Positions 1 through 13,365 of a stretch of DNA of 64,000 nt are shown here, one piece after another. The notes under the pieces are model-generated. The model had not been told where the DNA came from, did no database searches, and saw nothing but the letters and a program-made list of their open reading frames with translations. The position numbers and the translations under genes were made by a program. The stretch is from Entonaema liquescens (Eukaryota; Ascomycota; Sordariomycetes; Xylariales; Xylariaceae): NCBI GenBank assembly GCA_902805475.1, contig CADCSX010000008.1:806001-870000 (forward strand). Direction: 5' to 3'. Each line of letters starts with the position of its first letter. The first letter of the stretch is position 1.

Positions 1-495
1 ATAAATCAAGACGATTGATCTTAGAAACGGCTATATTGTGATCCGTTCTCTTAATTTGCCCTCATAGCAACCTGAGAATTAAAGTCCGGGGAATAAGATC
101 TGAAAAGGGGGATATATCAACAAGACAATCATAGTACTGATTTCGATTGAGAGACTAAGTACATCCAGGAACTTCGAACGAACAACTTAACCACCCGACG
201 GGTTTCTAAACATATCACTAGCTACTCAACGATTTGGTCGATCATAAGAAGTAGGATAGTGCATTTTCTTTTATCCCAGACCCCATGCTCCAGAAAATAC
301 ATAGACGAGAACCTCTCGGCCGTGGCCTGGTCGTTGAGCTATTGATAAGAGTTAGCTTGAGCTTGATATCAACGACTTAAGATGAGATATAAATAAACTC
401 GTGGTTATCTCTTTATCTTATGGATGTGTATTCTGACGTCTTAAAGTCTCTCATAGCTGACATAGATTGTTCCACTAGCCAACTAGAGGTCTATC
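1..495 (+). promoter_or_regulatory. 5' flank of Dal5-like permease with GATA sites
   Basis: No coding potential is visible here. Three HGATAR-type GATA-factor sites lie within 155 bp of the start codon: TGATAA at 343-348, and TTATCT (AGATAA on the other strand) at 405-410 and 413-418. A TATA-like ATATAAATAA lies at 387-396. Clustered GATA sites are the known binding pattern of AreA/NIT2 nitrogen regulators, and the downstream gene belongs to a nitrogen-source permease family. The regulation is inferred from this. Confidence 0.45.
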
Positions 496-2234
496 ATGGC
501 TAAAGACAACACCGATATTAAAGGAGCCGAGGAGCAGGCCGACGGCAGATTCGATCATGTCGAGAACAATGCAAAGATAGCCCCTAAGGTTGATCAGAGC
601 CATGCGGATATGTACGCCGAAGCCTTGCGGCAATATCCAGACGAAGCTTCCATCGATAGAGAAGCCGAGAAAAAACTCAAGCGGAAACTTGACAGGCGCA
701 TACTACCTCTCCTAGGAGTGTGCTACTTTTTCTACGTATGGATAATCAGTTGTATCAAGCAAACCGTAAGACTAACCATGGTATCTAGTACGTCGACAAG
801 ACGACGCTCTCCTATGCCGCCATTTTCGGCATCCAGCCGGACCTGCACCTGCAAGGGGCCGAGTACTCATGGCTCTCGAGCACCTTCTACTTCGGCTGGC
901 TATTCTGGTCCATCCCGTCGAACCTCATCATGCAGCGCTGCCCGCCGGCCTACTATCTCGCGTTCAACATCTTTATGTGGGGAGCGCTCCTGATGGCGCA
1001 AGCCGCAGCTCGGGATTTCGCTGGCCTTACCGTGCTGAGAATCCTCTCCGGCGCTTTCGAGGCTATCGCCGATCCGGCCTTCATGCTGATCACGTCGATG
1101 TTCTATACGCGCGAGGAACAGCCGTCTCGTATCTCGGCCTGGTATGCGTGGAACGGCGTCGGCATAGCTGGTGGCGGGCTCATCGGTGAGTGACCCCGTG
1201 TATACAACGAGAATACATTTGTAGGAAGCTGACGGAAACAGGATACGGAATCGGCCAGATCGAAGGCGCGCTGCGCTCGTGGCGGTACGAGTTTATCGTC
1301 GTCGGCGCGCTATGCACGTTCTGGAGCATCGTGCTGTTCCTGCTGCTGCCGAACTCACCGACTACATTCCGGGGCTTCAGCAAGCAGGAAAGACTGCTCA
1401 TGATAGCCCGCATACGCCGCAACCAGACGGGCGTCGAGCACCAGAAGATCAAATGGAGCCAGATCAGAGAAGCGTATCTCGATTACAAGACGTGGCTGTT
1501 CGTGTTATTCGGGTTCCTCGGGGCGATCCCGAACGGCGGCATATCGAATTTCTCGACGCTGGTTATTCAGGGGCTGGGGTTTGATACGCTGCACACGGCC
1601 TTGCTGGGGATACCGCAGGGTGTGCTTGTTGTTATTTGGATCGGCCTCGGGGCGCTTGTTAATAGGTACATGCCGCCGAATAACCGTACGACTGTTTCTG
1701 CGCTGTTCATGCTGCCTACCATAGCCGGAGGGTTGGGATTCTTGTTTGCGCCTCCTGACGCTTATGTTGGGCGGTTGATCTGCTTGTAAGTTTGAGGGTC
1801 CGTTCTGAGGAATACTGACCTGGGTAGTGCTAATAAGTGCCAGCTACCTAACTGGTTCTTATCAGGCATCATTCGTGATTTCGTTATCTCTAGTGACTAG
1901 TAATACAGGAGGGCAATCCAAGAAGATGATCGTGTCGGGGATGGTCTGGTTCGGCTCGTGTGTTGGTAACATCGCCGGACCCTTCTTCTACAAGTCAGAG
2001 CAGGCACCGTCGTACCATCTGGGCATCGGGTCTCTCCTTGTCGCCAACGTCGCAGAGTTTATCCTGTTCTTCGTTTTCCGGTATGCGTTCAAGTGGGAGA
2101 ATAAACAAAAGGAGAAAGCACGCGCTGCTTTACGGGAAACTGGGGTGATCACGGACAATACAGACGGGTTGAATGCTACAGCATTCCAAAATTTGACGGA
2201 TAAGGAGAACCCGAATTTTGTATATGTATATTAG
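496..2234 (+). CDS. MFS anion permease, allantoate permease (Dal5) family
   Basis: Model: join(496-735, 789-1185, 1242-1785, 1844-2234), 523 aa. The frame is kept across all three introns, and the last one has a textbook TGCTAAT branch site at 1828-1834 before CAG. The N-terminus is hydrophilic. The typical Dal5/anion:cation symporter pattern follows: an RRILPLL segment before TM1, YVDKTTLSYAA after it, EYSWLSSTFYFGWLFW, SNLIMQR, then a second half with LTGSYQASF and TSNTGGQSKK. Family members are plasma-membrane importers of allantoate, ureidosuccinate, nicotinate-type anions or dipeptides. The substrate cannot be told from sequence. Upstream GATA sites suggest nitrogen control. Confidence 0.9.
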
Positions 2235-2872
2235 AATTTGGCATAAGGAGTTGGCCTGAGCGTTTATAATAGGGGAAGACTGACTATAATCTAATCGCCT
2301 CATTTCCATCAACCTCATACGTAGTGCCTCCATGCTTGAATAATTGAAGTTGACTCAAGCCCTGTCCTACGAAACATTATGGAACAAATTTCTACTCCTA
2401 CTTTTGAATCCTAGAGACAGGTTAGTCTAAGACTACCACATAAACAAGTCGAATAATTATGAAACAAAGGTGCATAGTTACCTCCAAGTAGACGATTGCA
2501 TCTATGATGGAGTGGTAGTATCTGGACCTGAGTATATCTGATCTGATTCTAGACACCGTCTCTTGAATATTTTATTTCTAACCTAAAGGTTTTTCTATGG
2601 TGGTTTGGTCAAACCAATGAAACAGGCTGGTATCGTCGCAAAAAGTTCTTGAAAGTATAAACACAGCCCTTTATGTAGAATGGTTTGACAGTAAACACAG
2701 ACACTACACTGAAATGCCTGTTGTTACATACTAGAGTCAAAGCCATAAGCAAATGACGTTGAAGATGAAAGTATTCGATTTAGGTATAGTACGTAAGACC
2801 TAGAGGTTATCGTCCGGAAATAGTTATGGATAAGCTTCAGACCGTTGGATATTAGATCCTATCCATGACTCG
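2235..2872. other. Intergenic, convergent tails
   Basis: About 640 bp between the convergent 3' ends of the permease and the esterase. I see no coding frame or repeat here. Confidence 0.5.
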
Positions 2873-4165
2873 CTATTTCCACACAAACCCAAGCAGCCAC
2901 TCTCCGACAATTTTCTGATATGCTGTCTCCTTCAACTTCGCATCTTCTCGCTCCTCTGGATGTTGCCATGAGTCTGGTGCATGATCAAATCCGTGAATTT
3001 GATCTGGTATCAGTAGCCATCGTATGCTGCTCCTCCCTTCATCCTCTAGATGTTCGAATGCGAACCTCTCATCGTCTAGGATGAGTTCCCCTTTCCCTGG
3101 GCCTATCTCTTCTTGACCTACAATATCCGTTAGTGGCGGTTCTGGCCGTCCCGCCAGTTTATTCGCCATACACCACTTGGAAAGGTTAGTAACTTCTAAG
3201 CAGCTTTGGGTAGAAACATTCGGGGTCTGTAGTTGGGCAAGTGAGGAAATGGTTATTAATACTACGTACAGTTTCGTGTGCAAGCTGGTCCAGTTCCGCC
3301 CCGATAAAGAAGATATGCGGAGGCAGAGTATTTCGAGGGGCAAAATATGGTGAGAGCAGCGGATCTGTCAGATTGGTGCCTGGTTGGATATAGGACCAGA
3401 GGAGTAACGGGGATAACGTCGCTAGAAAATCAGTTGGCGCAGAGCGCATACCTGGGCCGAGGCCAGGCTTATAGTATCGCGTCTTGGTCTTTACATCCGC
3501 GGGAATGGTCTTGTTTACGACGGCGTATATTGGTACGGCAGCCGAGGGTCTGACCTTTTCTCGGATTGAGGGTAGCTGGCATACACTCAAGGTCAAGTTG
3601 CCTCCTGCCGAGAAACCACCAATCGCTATGCGTGTCTTGTCGATCGGAAGGCTTTCATCGTCGAATGTAGCTAGGATAAGGGCTTCGAGATCGTAGGTTG
3701 CGGTTGGGAAAGGAAAAGAAGGGGCTTTGCGATAGTTGAGACCGACTACGAGCACATTGTGCATATTGGCGAAATGCGCGTTCCATTTATCGTCATCGTT
3801 TACCCTGCCGAGACAGTAGCCGCCACCGTGGATAGTATATATGGTCGGAAGAGGACCCTTGGATATCTCGGGGTTGTACGATTTGGGGAAAAAGACCCTG
3901 AACATACGAAAAGATGTTTCGTTAGATCTGGCTAGGAATTGTCGCGACTAAGATAACCGTACCTAATTGGTAAAGACGGACGACACGCGTATTTCTTTAC
4001 ATAATTTGGAGGGATTTCCGGGGAAGCCCAGTCTCGATACCAGTATATCGGCACTCCTAACGCTTGAAGTGCGTAGATGACGATGCCTCGATAGAGTCGC
4101 GAATATATTGGAAGACGCGGCTGCTCAAGAATGCGAACATCCAACTTGCTGACTTCGTTTGCCAT
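2873..4165 (-). CDS. Alpha/beta hydrolase, HSL-type esterase/lipase
   Basis: Model: complement(join(2873-3175, 3270-3897, 3963-4165)), 377 aa. All phases close, and both introns carry CTAAC branch sites. HGGG (in TIHGGGYCLGR) is the oxyanion-hole motif of the hormone-sensitive-lipase family. GFSAGG supplies the GxSxG nucleophile serine, GAELDQL fits the acid residue, and DQIHGFDH fits the catalytic histidine. The N-terminus has a hydrophobic stretch (GIVIYALQALGVPIYWY) that could be a membrane or interfacial segment rather than a clear signal peptide. It probably hydrolyses small carboxylic esters. The natural substrate is unknown. Confidence 0.88.
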
Positions 4166-5207
4166 GACTAGTTGGCTAAGCAGGAAAACGAATACCTGGT
4201 GTGAAGGTGAAGACTACTTCGAATCGGCGTGCATTTCGCATCGTATCATGTTGTAGTCGTATTGTGCGTTATCCTATCGAACCTCGGGTAAAACCCATCC
4301 ATTCGTCTAGGTTAGGCATATCTAGGCATGCTGCCTTACGCCAATGAAAGAACGAGGCATCTGTGACTCTGCCTTGGATGTTACATGCTTAATGCTTTAT
4401 CCCTGTTGCATTATACGCGAACGATGTAGCTCGAGTGGAATCATAGGCTGGTATTGTGTATAGTGTAAGTCTAGGTAGGTAGTGTTCTAGGCGCAAATAG
4501 TGCGTTTTTAGGTAGGTTCGAGGTTACCTCCTACATAGGTCAGGTCTCTCAATGTCCAGGGGCGTTATCGATAAACGCCCGTCTCAGATATGTATCGCAA
4601 GCTACCCCCATTTCTAGTTGACCTAATACAACTTATGTTAACGTTTCACTAGTGGTAATTATAAAGTTATAAAGAAATATGCGGAACGGCGCAGCGGCAC
4701 AGTTAAGGTTCAAACCCAAACACCAGTTTCTAGGTGCTGACGGGCTGTTTGAATTATCTATCCTTTTTCCTACATCAGTATAGTCTCCTATTCCCAATCA
4801 CTCTAGCCCATGCTATCAAGCCTGGAAGAACATGGACGTTTTGGAAAAAGGCCAACATGTCGGCTCCTTATAGACGCGTGGCTGCGCATCAACAGATTGA
4901 GTCAAGACTCTAGGAATTGGCCAACTACCGGCCCGGCCTAAGGGCATTATACTATGATGCTCGGTGTTATACCATATTTAGTGAGACTCGGATGCGGACT
5001 TCTCATGTTTCTCATGTTTCTTCTTAACGTGGTAAGACTATTTCTAGCTATATAACTACCTAATGTTCCATATTGAAGTAATAAAATAAGTGTTTGTCCA
5101 TTCTTGGAGCATATGATCTTAATGCTGTCCAAAATACTCTTCGTATGAATAACCCTCCTACGAACAACTTTTGATCCGATGCTGTAGCTAATCATATTCA
5201 CGACAGG
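4166..5207. other. Shared 5' region of divergent esterase and ABC transporter
   Basis: About 1 kb between two divergently transcribed genes. It contains short CTAGGTAGGTAG-type words seen in many intergenic stretches of this window. No coding frame or RNA gene could be supported. A GGTTCAAACCC box near 4708 was examined as a tRNA B box and rejected. Confidence 0.4.
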
Positions 5208-8200
5208 ATGTTATTTTCGACTTGTATAGATGCCAACGATCAGTCTTTAGGACCCAGTGTCCTAGGCTGTCGAGATGACTTCGACTTCACTGTCAAGTTC
5301 GAACAGGTGGTCTTTTCTATTACGCCTTCGGTCGTCTTCATTCTTCTGTCATTATGGCGAATTTATCTGCTTACACAAAGACCTACTATCGTCAATGCTC
5401 CAGTGTTACGAATGGTAAAACTTGTAAGTGCCCTTCCGCTAAAGAACAGCGAGGGGATACTCACATCCATCTACTTAGGCTGCTCTCGGCTCATATACTA
5501 TGCTGGAACTTACTTCGGTTGTCATTATTACCACGCTCTCGCTTGGAGCAGAAAATGTTGACGTTGCTTCTTCCGTGCTTCGCCTTCTTACAGGCTTCTG
5601 CATGGTTGGGTTATCTTATTTAGATCATGGCAGATCTCCAAGGCCATCTATTCTTCTCGGTGTATATCTCTTTTGGACACTCCTGTTTGACATTGCTCAG
5701 GTTCGTACCTTTTGGCTAGCGTCCGAAACAGTGTCAGAGACGACCTTCTCTGCTTTCTTCACGGCTTCGCTGGCTATGAAGGGCACCGCGCTTTTGCTCG
5801 AGGCTCAACGGAAAACTAAATGGATCACATGGGATTCTAACGAGCATAGCCCGGAAGAAACGAGCAGCATATTCGACCTAGGCGTCTTCTCTTGGCTCAA
5901 TCGGCTGTTTCTTGAAGGTTATCGCAAGATCTTAGTTATAAAAGATCTATATCCACTTGACCAGAACATAGCTGCCGACCATCTCTCCAAACGCTTTGCC
6001 CAGAAGATGAACGATGCAATACTTGCGGCTCGTAAGCCCAGCCTTGTCAAAATCTTAGCCCGGACGCTTTTAATGCCTCTTATTCTCCCAATCCCCGCAA
6101 GGCTTGCTAAGATCGCTTTCACTTTTTGTCAACCGTTATTCATAAGCAGCCTTACGACGCGCCTGTCGCAATCCGAATCAGCATTGCCAGCCAACATTGG
6201 GTACGGCTTTATCGGTGCAAGCATCTGCATCTACTTTTCCATCGCTATCTCGACAGCCTTGTACTCGTATACCCACTTTCGGATGCTCTACATGGCAAGG
6301 GCCTGTCTTGTTACGGCTGTTTACGCAAAAGCTACGGAAGCTCGCGAAGGCGATAGCGCCCCTCTGACGTTGATGAGCACTGATGTCGAACGTGCAATGA
6401 GCGGCTTTAAGAACCTGCATGAACTTGTATGTGGACCTGCCAATGTTTACTTGTACTTCTTCTCTACTACAGATTGAGCTCCTGTACTCACACACCCGTT
6501 ATACCATCTACTAAACTAGTCGAGTCCCCCTTAATACATGTCAAAACTTGATTTTTTCGAATAATAATAAGCATCACTAATCTACTACTGCAGTGGTCAA
6601 ATCTTATTGAAGTCGGACTCTCCAGCTGGCTACTGTACAACTTGCTCGGCGCTGCATTCGTGGCCCCTATACTCATAGTCTTAGTGTGTGGGGGTGGAGT
6701 TAGCATCATCTCACGTCATTCGAGTAAGGGGCAGCGAAGGTGGATGGGTAGTGTTCAGAAACGCGTTGGACTCACTTCGAGGGTTATTGCGACGATGAAA
6801 AGCATCAAACTCTCCGGTCTCACTCATCCAATCACCCGTGCCATCGAGAAGCTTCGAGTTGATGAATTGAAGGCGGGTCAGAACTTCCGGACGTTGCTAC
6901 TCATGTCGGGAGTCTTCGCCTTTATCCCTTTACTCGTCTCTCCGCCCGTAACACTTACAGTGGCACGGAAAAACCTAGGTGCCCCTGAGCTATTTACCTC
7001 CGTATCTTACCTCCTCTTAATGGCGACACCTCTCAACAGTTTATTCCAGAACTTTCCCCAGTTCGTTGGATCGCTAGCCTGCCTCCGTCGCATCCAAGAG
7101 TTTCTGCAAAGCAAGTCGAGAAACGATTTTCGCATTATATCCGAGGAATCGCAAGATTCGACGGGAAAGGATTCTGTATATGAGTTGTCAATTGTACCAG
7201 CTGTGGCTATCAAGGATGGTAATTTTGGCTGGGAGCCTGACAAGATGGTCCTAAACAATATCAACCTTGATATCCCTAAAGGTCGTCTTACAATGATCGT
7301 AGGTCCTATTGCATCAGGGAAGTCGTCTTTATGCAGAGCCCTTCTAGGAGAAATACCATATCATCAGGGGACAGTAACGATAAGCAGCGACCTCCAACGC
7401 GTAGGCTATTGTAGCCAAACGCCTTTTCTATCGAATGGTAGCATAAGGGAGAATATTATTGGCTATTCGGCGTTCGACCCTGAGCGATATGCTGAGGTTG
7501 TTGATGGGACAATGCTCAGTATTGATCTCGAGGCACTGCCTCTGAGAGATATGACAAATGTTGGTAGCAATGGTATTACTCTTTCCGGAGGCCAAAAGCA
7601 ACGCATCTCGTTGGCAAGATGCCTTTACCTACAATCTGACATCCTGATTATGGATGATATATTCAGCGGCTTGGACGCAGATACTGAGAACCTAGTGTTC
7701 CAACGTGTGTTCGGGGCAAATGGAATTGTTAAGCGTCGCCGAACAACCGTCATATTATGTACTCACTCTGTTCATCATCTTCCTGCCGCGGCGCACGTTA
7801 TTGCCTTGGCTCTAGACGGATCTGTTACTGAGCAAGGCACATTCGAAAATCTTCTCAATAATCGAAGCTATGTTCATAGCCTTCGTGTGAAGACCTCATC
7901 GTCAAGTCGGATAGTCAGCGATAGGATCGAATCCGAACCAAATAGGCTTGAACCCCCGTCTATTCTTGTCAGAAAGATAGCTTCGTTACCCCCCGTACTA
8001 GAAATCCACGATAAGGAAAGACTAATGGGGGACAGAGCAGCTTACATGGTATACCTGAAGAGTATGAGGATGGTACTCGGTACTTTCCTCCTTGTTTTGG
8101 GGGCGCTCTTTAGCTTCTTTTCCAACTTCCCAACGGTGTGGTTGAAGTACTGGTCGGACGATGCTACTGCCGCAAACCCAGCACATCCTTTCGATTACTA

Positions 8201-10099
8201 TACAGGGATCTATGCGCTGCTCCAAACAAGCGCTCTGCTGTCGTTGTTATTTCTTGCAACCCTATCCTATATTACAGTCACCAACCGATCAGGAAAGTCT
8301 CTTCACGACGATGCCCTCCGAGCTCTCACGCGTGCGCCACTTCGTTTCTTGTCCACCACCGATCAAGGGATCATCACAAATCTGTTTTCACAGGATCTAA
8401 ACCTTATCGACAACGATCTACCTCATGCCCTCTTCAACGTAATTACCTCGGTACTTGTAACCATTGGCCAGGCGGCTGTTATCGCTACTTCGTCGCCCTT
8501 CCTAGCCGCCAGTTACCCATTTCTGATAGCTACTCTATACGGAATTCAGAAGTTCTATCTTCGAACTTCAAGACAACTGAGACTACTCGACCTGGAAGCA
8601 AAAAGTCCACTCTAGTAAGTTAATATCCTCTTGACTTAGTAACAGGTCCATAGTCGTCTGACTTCGCCGTTCAACTAAATTGATTTGAATGATTGCGTCG
8701 AGACCTAGTAAACCTGACTAACAAGCACAGTACTCATTTTCTCGACACGGCAAATGGTGTTATTACCCTTCGGGCCTTCGGTTTCATTGCCGAGGATCGT
8801 GCAAAGAACGGCCAACTCCTCGATACATCCCAGCGACCCGCCTACCTCCTGAGCATGATTCAACAGTTAGTATTCCTCCTACCACTAGTTTTCCCCAGCT
8901 AAGCACCGTTCCCATTACGCGGAATTACATATTCATTTAATCGCGTACCGTTTGTCTACTTTAATACCTAACGCTGTTGTAGATGGCTTGGCCTAGTGCT
9001 CAATTTTGTTGTCGCTATAATCGCCGTTATGCTTACAGCCCTCGCGATTGGCCTACACTCTAACTCTGGATTTACTGGTGCATCTTTGGTGACTTTGATG
9101 GGATTCGGAGAAACGCTCACACACGTTGTTACGTATTATACGTTACTTGAAACGTCGCTTGGTGCTATTACCCGACTGAAGTCTTTCGAGAAGGACGCTG
9201 GGTCGGAGAAGAAGGATGAGGAGGACATTATTCCGCCTGAAGAGTGGCCTCAACAGGGAGTAATTTCATTTCGAGGCGTCTCAGCTAGTTACAAGTACGA
9301 ATCCCTGTTCTATTATTGAAACCAACAAGAGCTCACATTCTATAGTGCCGAAAATGCGGGTGGGGTACCAACCATGGCGCTGAAGAATATTGATCTCGAA
9401 ATTTCTTCTGGGGAAAAGGTTGCAGTCTGTGGCCGAACGGGGAGCGGCAAGTCGTCCCTCATCGCTCTTTTAATGAAACTCCTCGACTCGGTTGATGATA
9501 CACCCGGCGCCATATTCATAGACAACCTGGCGCTCCACCGTATAGATCGGGCCATCCTACGTCAACGTATTATTGCTATCCCACAAGAGATCGTATTTCT
9601 ACCGGATGGCTCAACTTTCCGGGAAAATCTAGATCCCTTTACAATCTTGACTGCTACAGATGCTAGACATGTTCTAGAAATAGTGGGTTTATGGGCATTT
9701 GTGCGCGATCGGGGCGGGCTGAGTGCGGGCCTAGTAGCCAACACGCTGAGCCAAGGACAGCAACAACTTTTCTCTCTCGCCCGGGCAATCCTTCGCAGAC
9801 GTGTTCGAGCACGAAGCCTTGGGCTTGGCGGCGGAGGCACCGAGGGTGGTATTCTACTCCTTGATGAGGTGAGCTCGAGTGTCGACCGAGAGACCGAGAA
9901 GGTAATGCAAGAAGTGATTGTCAACGAGTTCAAGGAGTATACGGTGATAACTGTGAGTCATCGCCTAGAAATGATTATGGGTTATGATCGTGTTATGGTT
10001 ATGGACAATGGCGAGATTGTCGAGGTGGGCAACCCGATTCATTTAGTTGAGCGGGCGGGGACCAGATTTGGCGAGCTGTGGAACATGAGGGCGAGATAG
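5208..10099 (+). CDS. ABC transporter, ABCC (MRP-like) full-size exporter
   Basis: Model: join(5208-5423, 5479-6426, 6594-8614, 8731-8865, 8983-9294, 9346-10099), 1461 aa. Every phase closes. Layout is N-terminal membrane segments, TMD1, NBD1, TMD2, NBD2. NBD1 has Walker A GPIASGKSSL (about residue 625), signature LSGGQKQR (about 716) and Walker B ILIMDD (about 740). NBD2 has GRTGSGKSSL (about 1240), LSQGQQQ (about 1345) and ILLLDEVSSS (about 1379). NBD1 carries Asp where the catalytic Glu normally follows Walker B, as is usual in asymmetric ABCC proteins, so NBD2 probably does most ATP hydrolysis. Intron 2 is unusually long (167 bp). It probably exports conjugates, drugs or a secondary metabolite at the plasma or vacuolar membrane. 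Confidence 0.92.
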
Positions 10100-11943
10100 G
10101 TAGTCCAAAAATCACTATATTTAGCTCAGGAGTGGACAACGAGGAAAGATGAATTTAGTTAAATAGCTAAGTAATTTCTATGAGACGTACGTGAAGCAAT
10201 GATGATGGGTGACAAGGTAGTAGGCTTCCGGCGTAACACTTCTCAACTTGACGCGTGTTGTTCGCATGACGCGCATTACGCGGGAGGGGAGCATCTCCAT
10301 CAGATGAAATACACTGAAGCAGACGCGTACCAAATAGTACGCACCAAAATAAATAAAAACAGTAACCAACTCTCTTCTTCACACTCCCAGCAAGCTGGAA
10401 ATTGGGATGAAAAAAGGTGATACCCGTGATTTGATCTTGGAAGGAGTGTAATACCAAGATCAAGGGCCACGGGCAGCCCGAGGTGCAAAAGTAGAGATAT
10501 AATCCAAAAACAGAAAGTCGGGGTACTGTCAGGCATCACTAGATGAGACCACAAGGAGAGACGTTGAGCTAAGAATAACAAGTTACCCCTCGCACTGGCA
10601 TATCCGAACCAACCAACGCCTCCCTCGTCCTCGAAGACAAATATCAAGAACGGGGAGATAGCCAACGATGCATGAGAATTTCGTTGCTACTATGGGCCAG
10701 AGGTCCAACCCAGAAGGGCGATGTAAAACTGACGAAGGCTGTTAGGCCCCCCCTGAACCAACGTCAAGATTCACTGGACTTGAGTAGCGCTGTGGAGTCC
10801 CCTTACCAACCGAACCGAGCGCCTGCGCAAGTGGGCTGGCCGACCCGAGGGGGAAGGGATGATCCGGACCTGACGCGCATCGGTGTCACCAAAGACGCCG
10901 GGAAGCACATGGATGGAATTCGAGGGAATGCAACCCGCGATATTCCTGTGCTGCCCAAGGGAATGCAACCCTTCATGTAGGGAATGGAGCACCACTACAT
11001 TGGACGAGGTGAGATACAAAGATTGGCCCCTGAGAGCCTCCGCAAGGCCGACTCTCTCCAGAGGGAAATGAATCCGAAAAGGCCCCGAAGGCGAATCTTT
11101 CGAAACACCAGATAAGCCCGGACGAAGGCACCCTCATCTAGTTTCATTTGCCCGAACCGACTTTCTTTGGATTGGATGATGTTGTGGGTATGAGGAAAAA
11201 AAGAAGAAGGAAAAGAGTGAGAAGCGAAGAAGTGGAGAAAGTCCCCAGACTTTTATACACGTGGGGGAGGGGCGCCAAGATCACCCAGGACAGCGGATGC
11301 ACTATTCCGAATTTGGATGGTTGGGCGCAGATAAAATTCCGATTGGCTGACCCCAGACTTTCAAGGCTGATCTGCCGCGATTGATTGAGCAAACTAAAAA
11401 TCGCGGCTTGTCATTGGCCCCCACTGATTTATTAAATCTTTAATCACATCTTGATTCTAGAAATACGAAATACTTCGACAAACGGGTTAGGCAAGTACGC
11501 AGGTACTTCACCAGGATCGATTAAAATGACGGGAAGGCGCTCATGACCTCGGTGTGCATGCACCTAATCTAGGTAGGCACCTGCGCTTATTCGTACCTGC
11601 CACTTATTCCAGATCAATTCATTGAAGAAATATCTAAATGGAAAGGACGAGGTACAACGACGTATGTATTCTTATGTACCTAAATAATAAAATAATATTA
11701 AAATATTAATCCCGCTACTATACTAGCGCCTGAGGCTAATGGATTTAGCTGCTACGATTCGTTGTCAATGTTATTGTCTTCAATTCATTCTACCTAGGTG
11801 TCCTGCCCACTCTCTCAACTATTCGTTCCGTGAGCGGTTCTTGAGATAGCTATAAAACAATCTCCCTTCATCCAGTCCTAAGAAACTACACTAGTTAGAA
11901 CGAGAGAGTATCGTAGCATCATACATATCAGCATTTCTTGCTT
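10100..11943. other. Intergenic with a GC-richer block and a 13-bp direct repeat
   Basis: No supported gene. The part around 10670-11140 is richer in G+C than its surroundings. It holds two copies of GGGAATGCAACCC (10924-10936 and 10959-10971) and a partial third (GGGAATGG, from 10980). Short open frames on both strands lack family resemblance. From 11400 the sequence becomes A+T-richer. Confidence 0.4.
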
Positions 11944-13365
11944 TTAAACTTGAAGTGGTGGTAGCATCCTAGCCTCCTCGAGCTCCTTGAACGTGTGCTC
12001 GAATTCCTCCCACGTATCCGCGTATCCCGTCCAGCCTAACTTCCGCGCTTTGCTCATGCTAGCGACACAGCTGTAGTTACGGCCCAGTAAGAAACCGAGG
12101 AAATTCCACGTAGCCCCGTCCCACGCTACCTGGTCGAGGTTATGTCTATCACGCAGCGTCTCCCAAGCCTTGATTACCTCCGGCCGCTTGGCCCACTTCT
12201 CCAGGTCGATCTGGCAGAAGAGCTCGGACGGCTTCTTGAACTCGTCTTTGAGCCCGATCTTGTCTGCGACCTCGGCCACCGGTGGCCGGTCGTGCAGCTT
12301 CGTCTGGCTGCTCTCGTATCCGGGGTATGCCTTAAATTCATCGCCGGCGGGGAACATCTTTTCGGGGATGGTGCATCCGAAGCGAGCTGCCATTCGTGGC
12401 CATAGGTCTTGCCAGCTCTGCGTGTCGCCGTTGATCACGTTGAAGCGCTGGTTATTTGTGTTGGGCGACTTGCCTGCCCAGAGACAGAAGTTCGCGTGCA
12501 GTCGGGCTGATGTCCAGCCATTGAAGGCTAGGTAGTTGTCCTTATTCCCAGGGAATATGAGCTTTGAGCCTTCAAGCTCCTTGCTAACAGCGCAGTACTG
12601 TAGAAGATTAGCATCGTCGTATGAGTTCGTTTACGACCTTCGAACAGCAATAATGAAAGTAAGAATAAACCTACCAAGCCAAGCGAAGTAGCAAGGTTCA
12701 TAAAATTTGCCTTGGCAAACCCGATGACATCCTGGGGATAGGTTACAACCCAGGTCCACTTGTTATGGTGCTCAGCAGTATACTTCTCCAGGATTCGCTG
12801 CTGCACGTAGTAAAAGTTTGGTGGGCGGTCCTTTTGCTCAAGCCAGAACAGGGAGTCTTCGTCGTCTTCCCGCATGGGGTTTTTAGGTTGTCCTTGATGC
12901 ACCCCATACTGCTTAAGACCGCATGTCAGACTGAAATGCTTAAGTTCGCGAGTCTGGCCAGATTTGATGAGTGCATCTAGGAAGTTGGATAGCATGGACC
13001 CATTGATGCGTGCAGCTTCTGCCTCGTCTGGGTCTGCGAGATAGGCGCAGAAGTAGATATGCGTCACTGGCGGGATGTGCGATAGAGCCTTGCTCATCTC
13101 TTCTGCCGACGACTGGAGATCTAGAGTTGCATGTTTAACTTTGGGATGCTCCGAAGACTTCTGGGACCTAGATAATGTGTAGATCTCAGTGTACTCGGGC
13201 GCCTTGATTAAGGCATCGACCACCGCCCTTCCAGTGATGCCTAGGTGGTTAAGTAGTTAGCCAGAATAGTTCCAAAAATCAAATAGAAGCTAGATTTATG
13301 TACGACTAGTGTAAGCCTAATAACCTAGACTTACCCGTGGCACCAGTAACTATAGCATTGGGCAT
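11944..13365 (-). CDS. PRISE-like SDR (progesterone 5-beta-reductase / iridoid synthase-like) reductase
   Basis: Model: complement(join(11944-12597, 12675-13240, 13335-13365)), 416 aa. The first exon codes only ten full residues and completes the Rossmann glycine motif TGATGITG (residues 7-14) with exon 2, which fixes the start. HIYFCAYLADPDEAEAARING, the CGLKQYG/H-x-GQPKNPMREDD segment, FYYVQQRILE and GRNYSC near the C-terminus are typical of the PRISE/VEP1-like group of NAD(P)H-dependent reductases acting on activated C=C bonds. Length matches the family (about 390-420 aa). The quotation of HIYFC is from the 5' third; the catalytic Tyr/Lys pair was not assigned with certainty. It lies 3.5 kb from a terpene synthase and 1.8 kb from an ABCC pump, so a terpenoid role is possible. 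Confidence 0.85.

Noticed and set aside
4680..4730. Possible tRNA around GGTTCAAACCC
   Set aside because: No matching A box, T-stem or acceptor pairing could be drawn.
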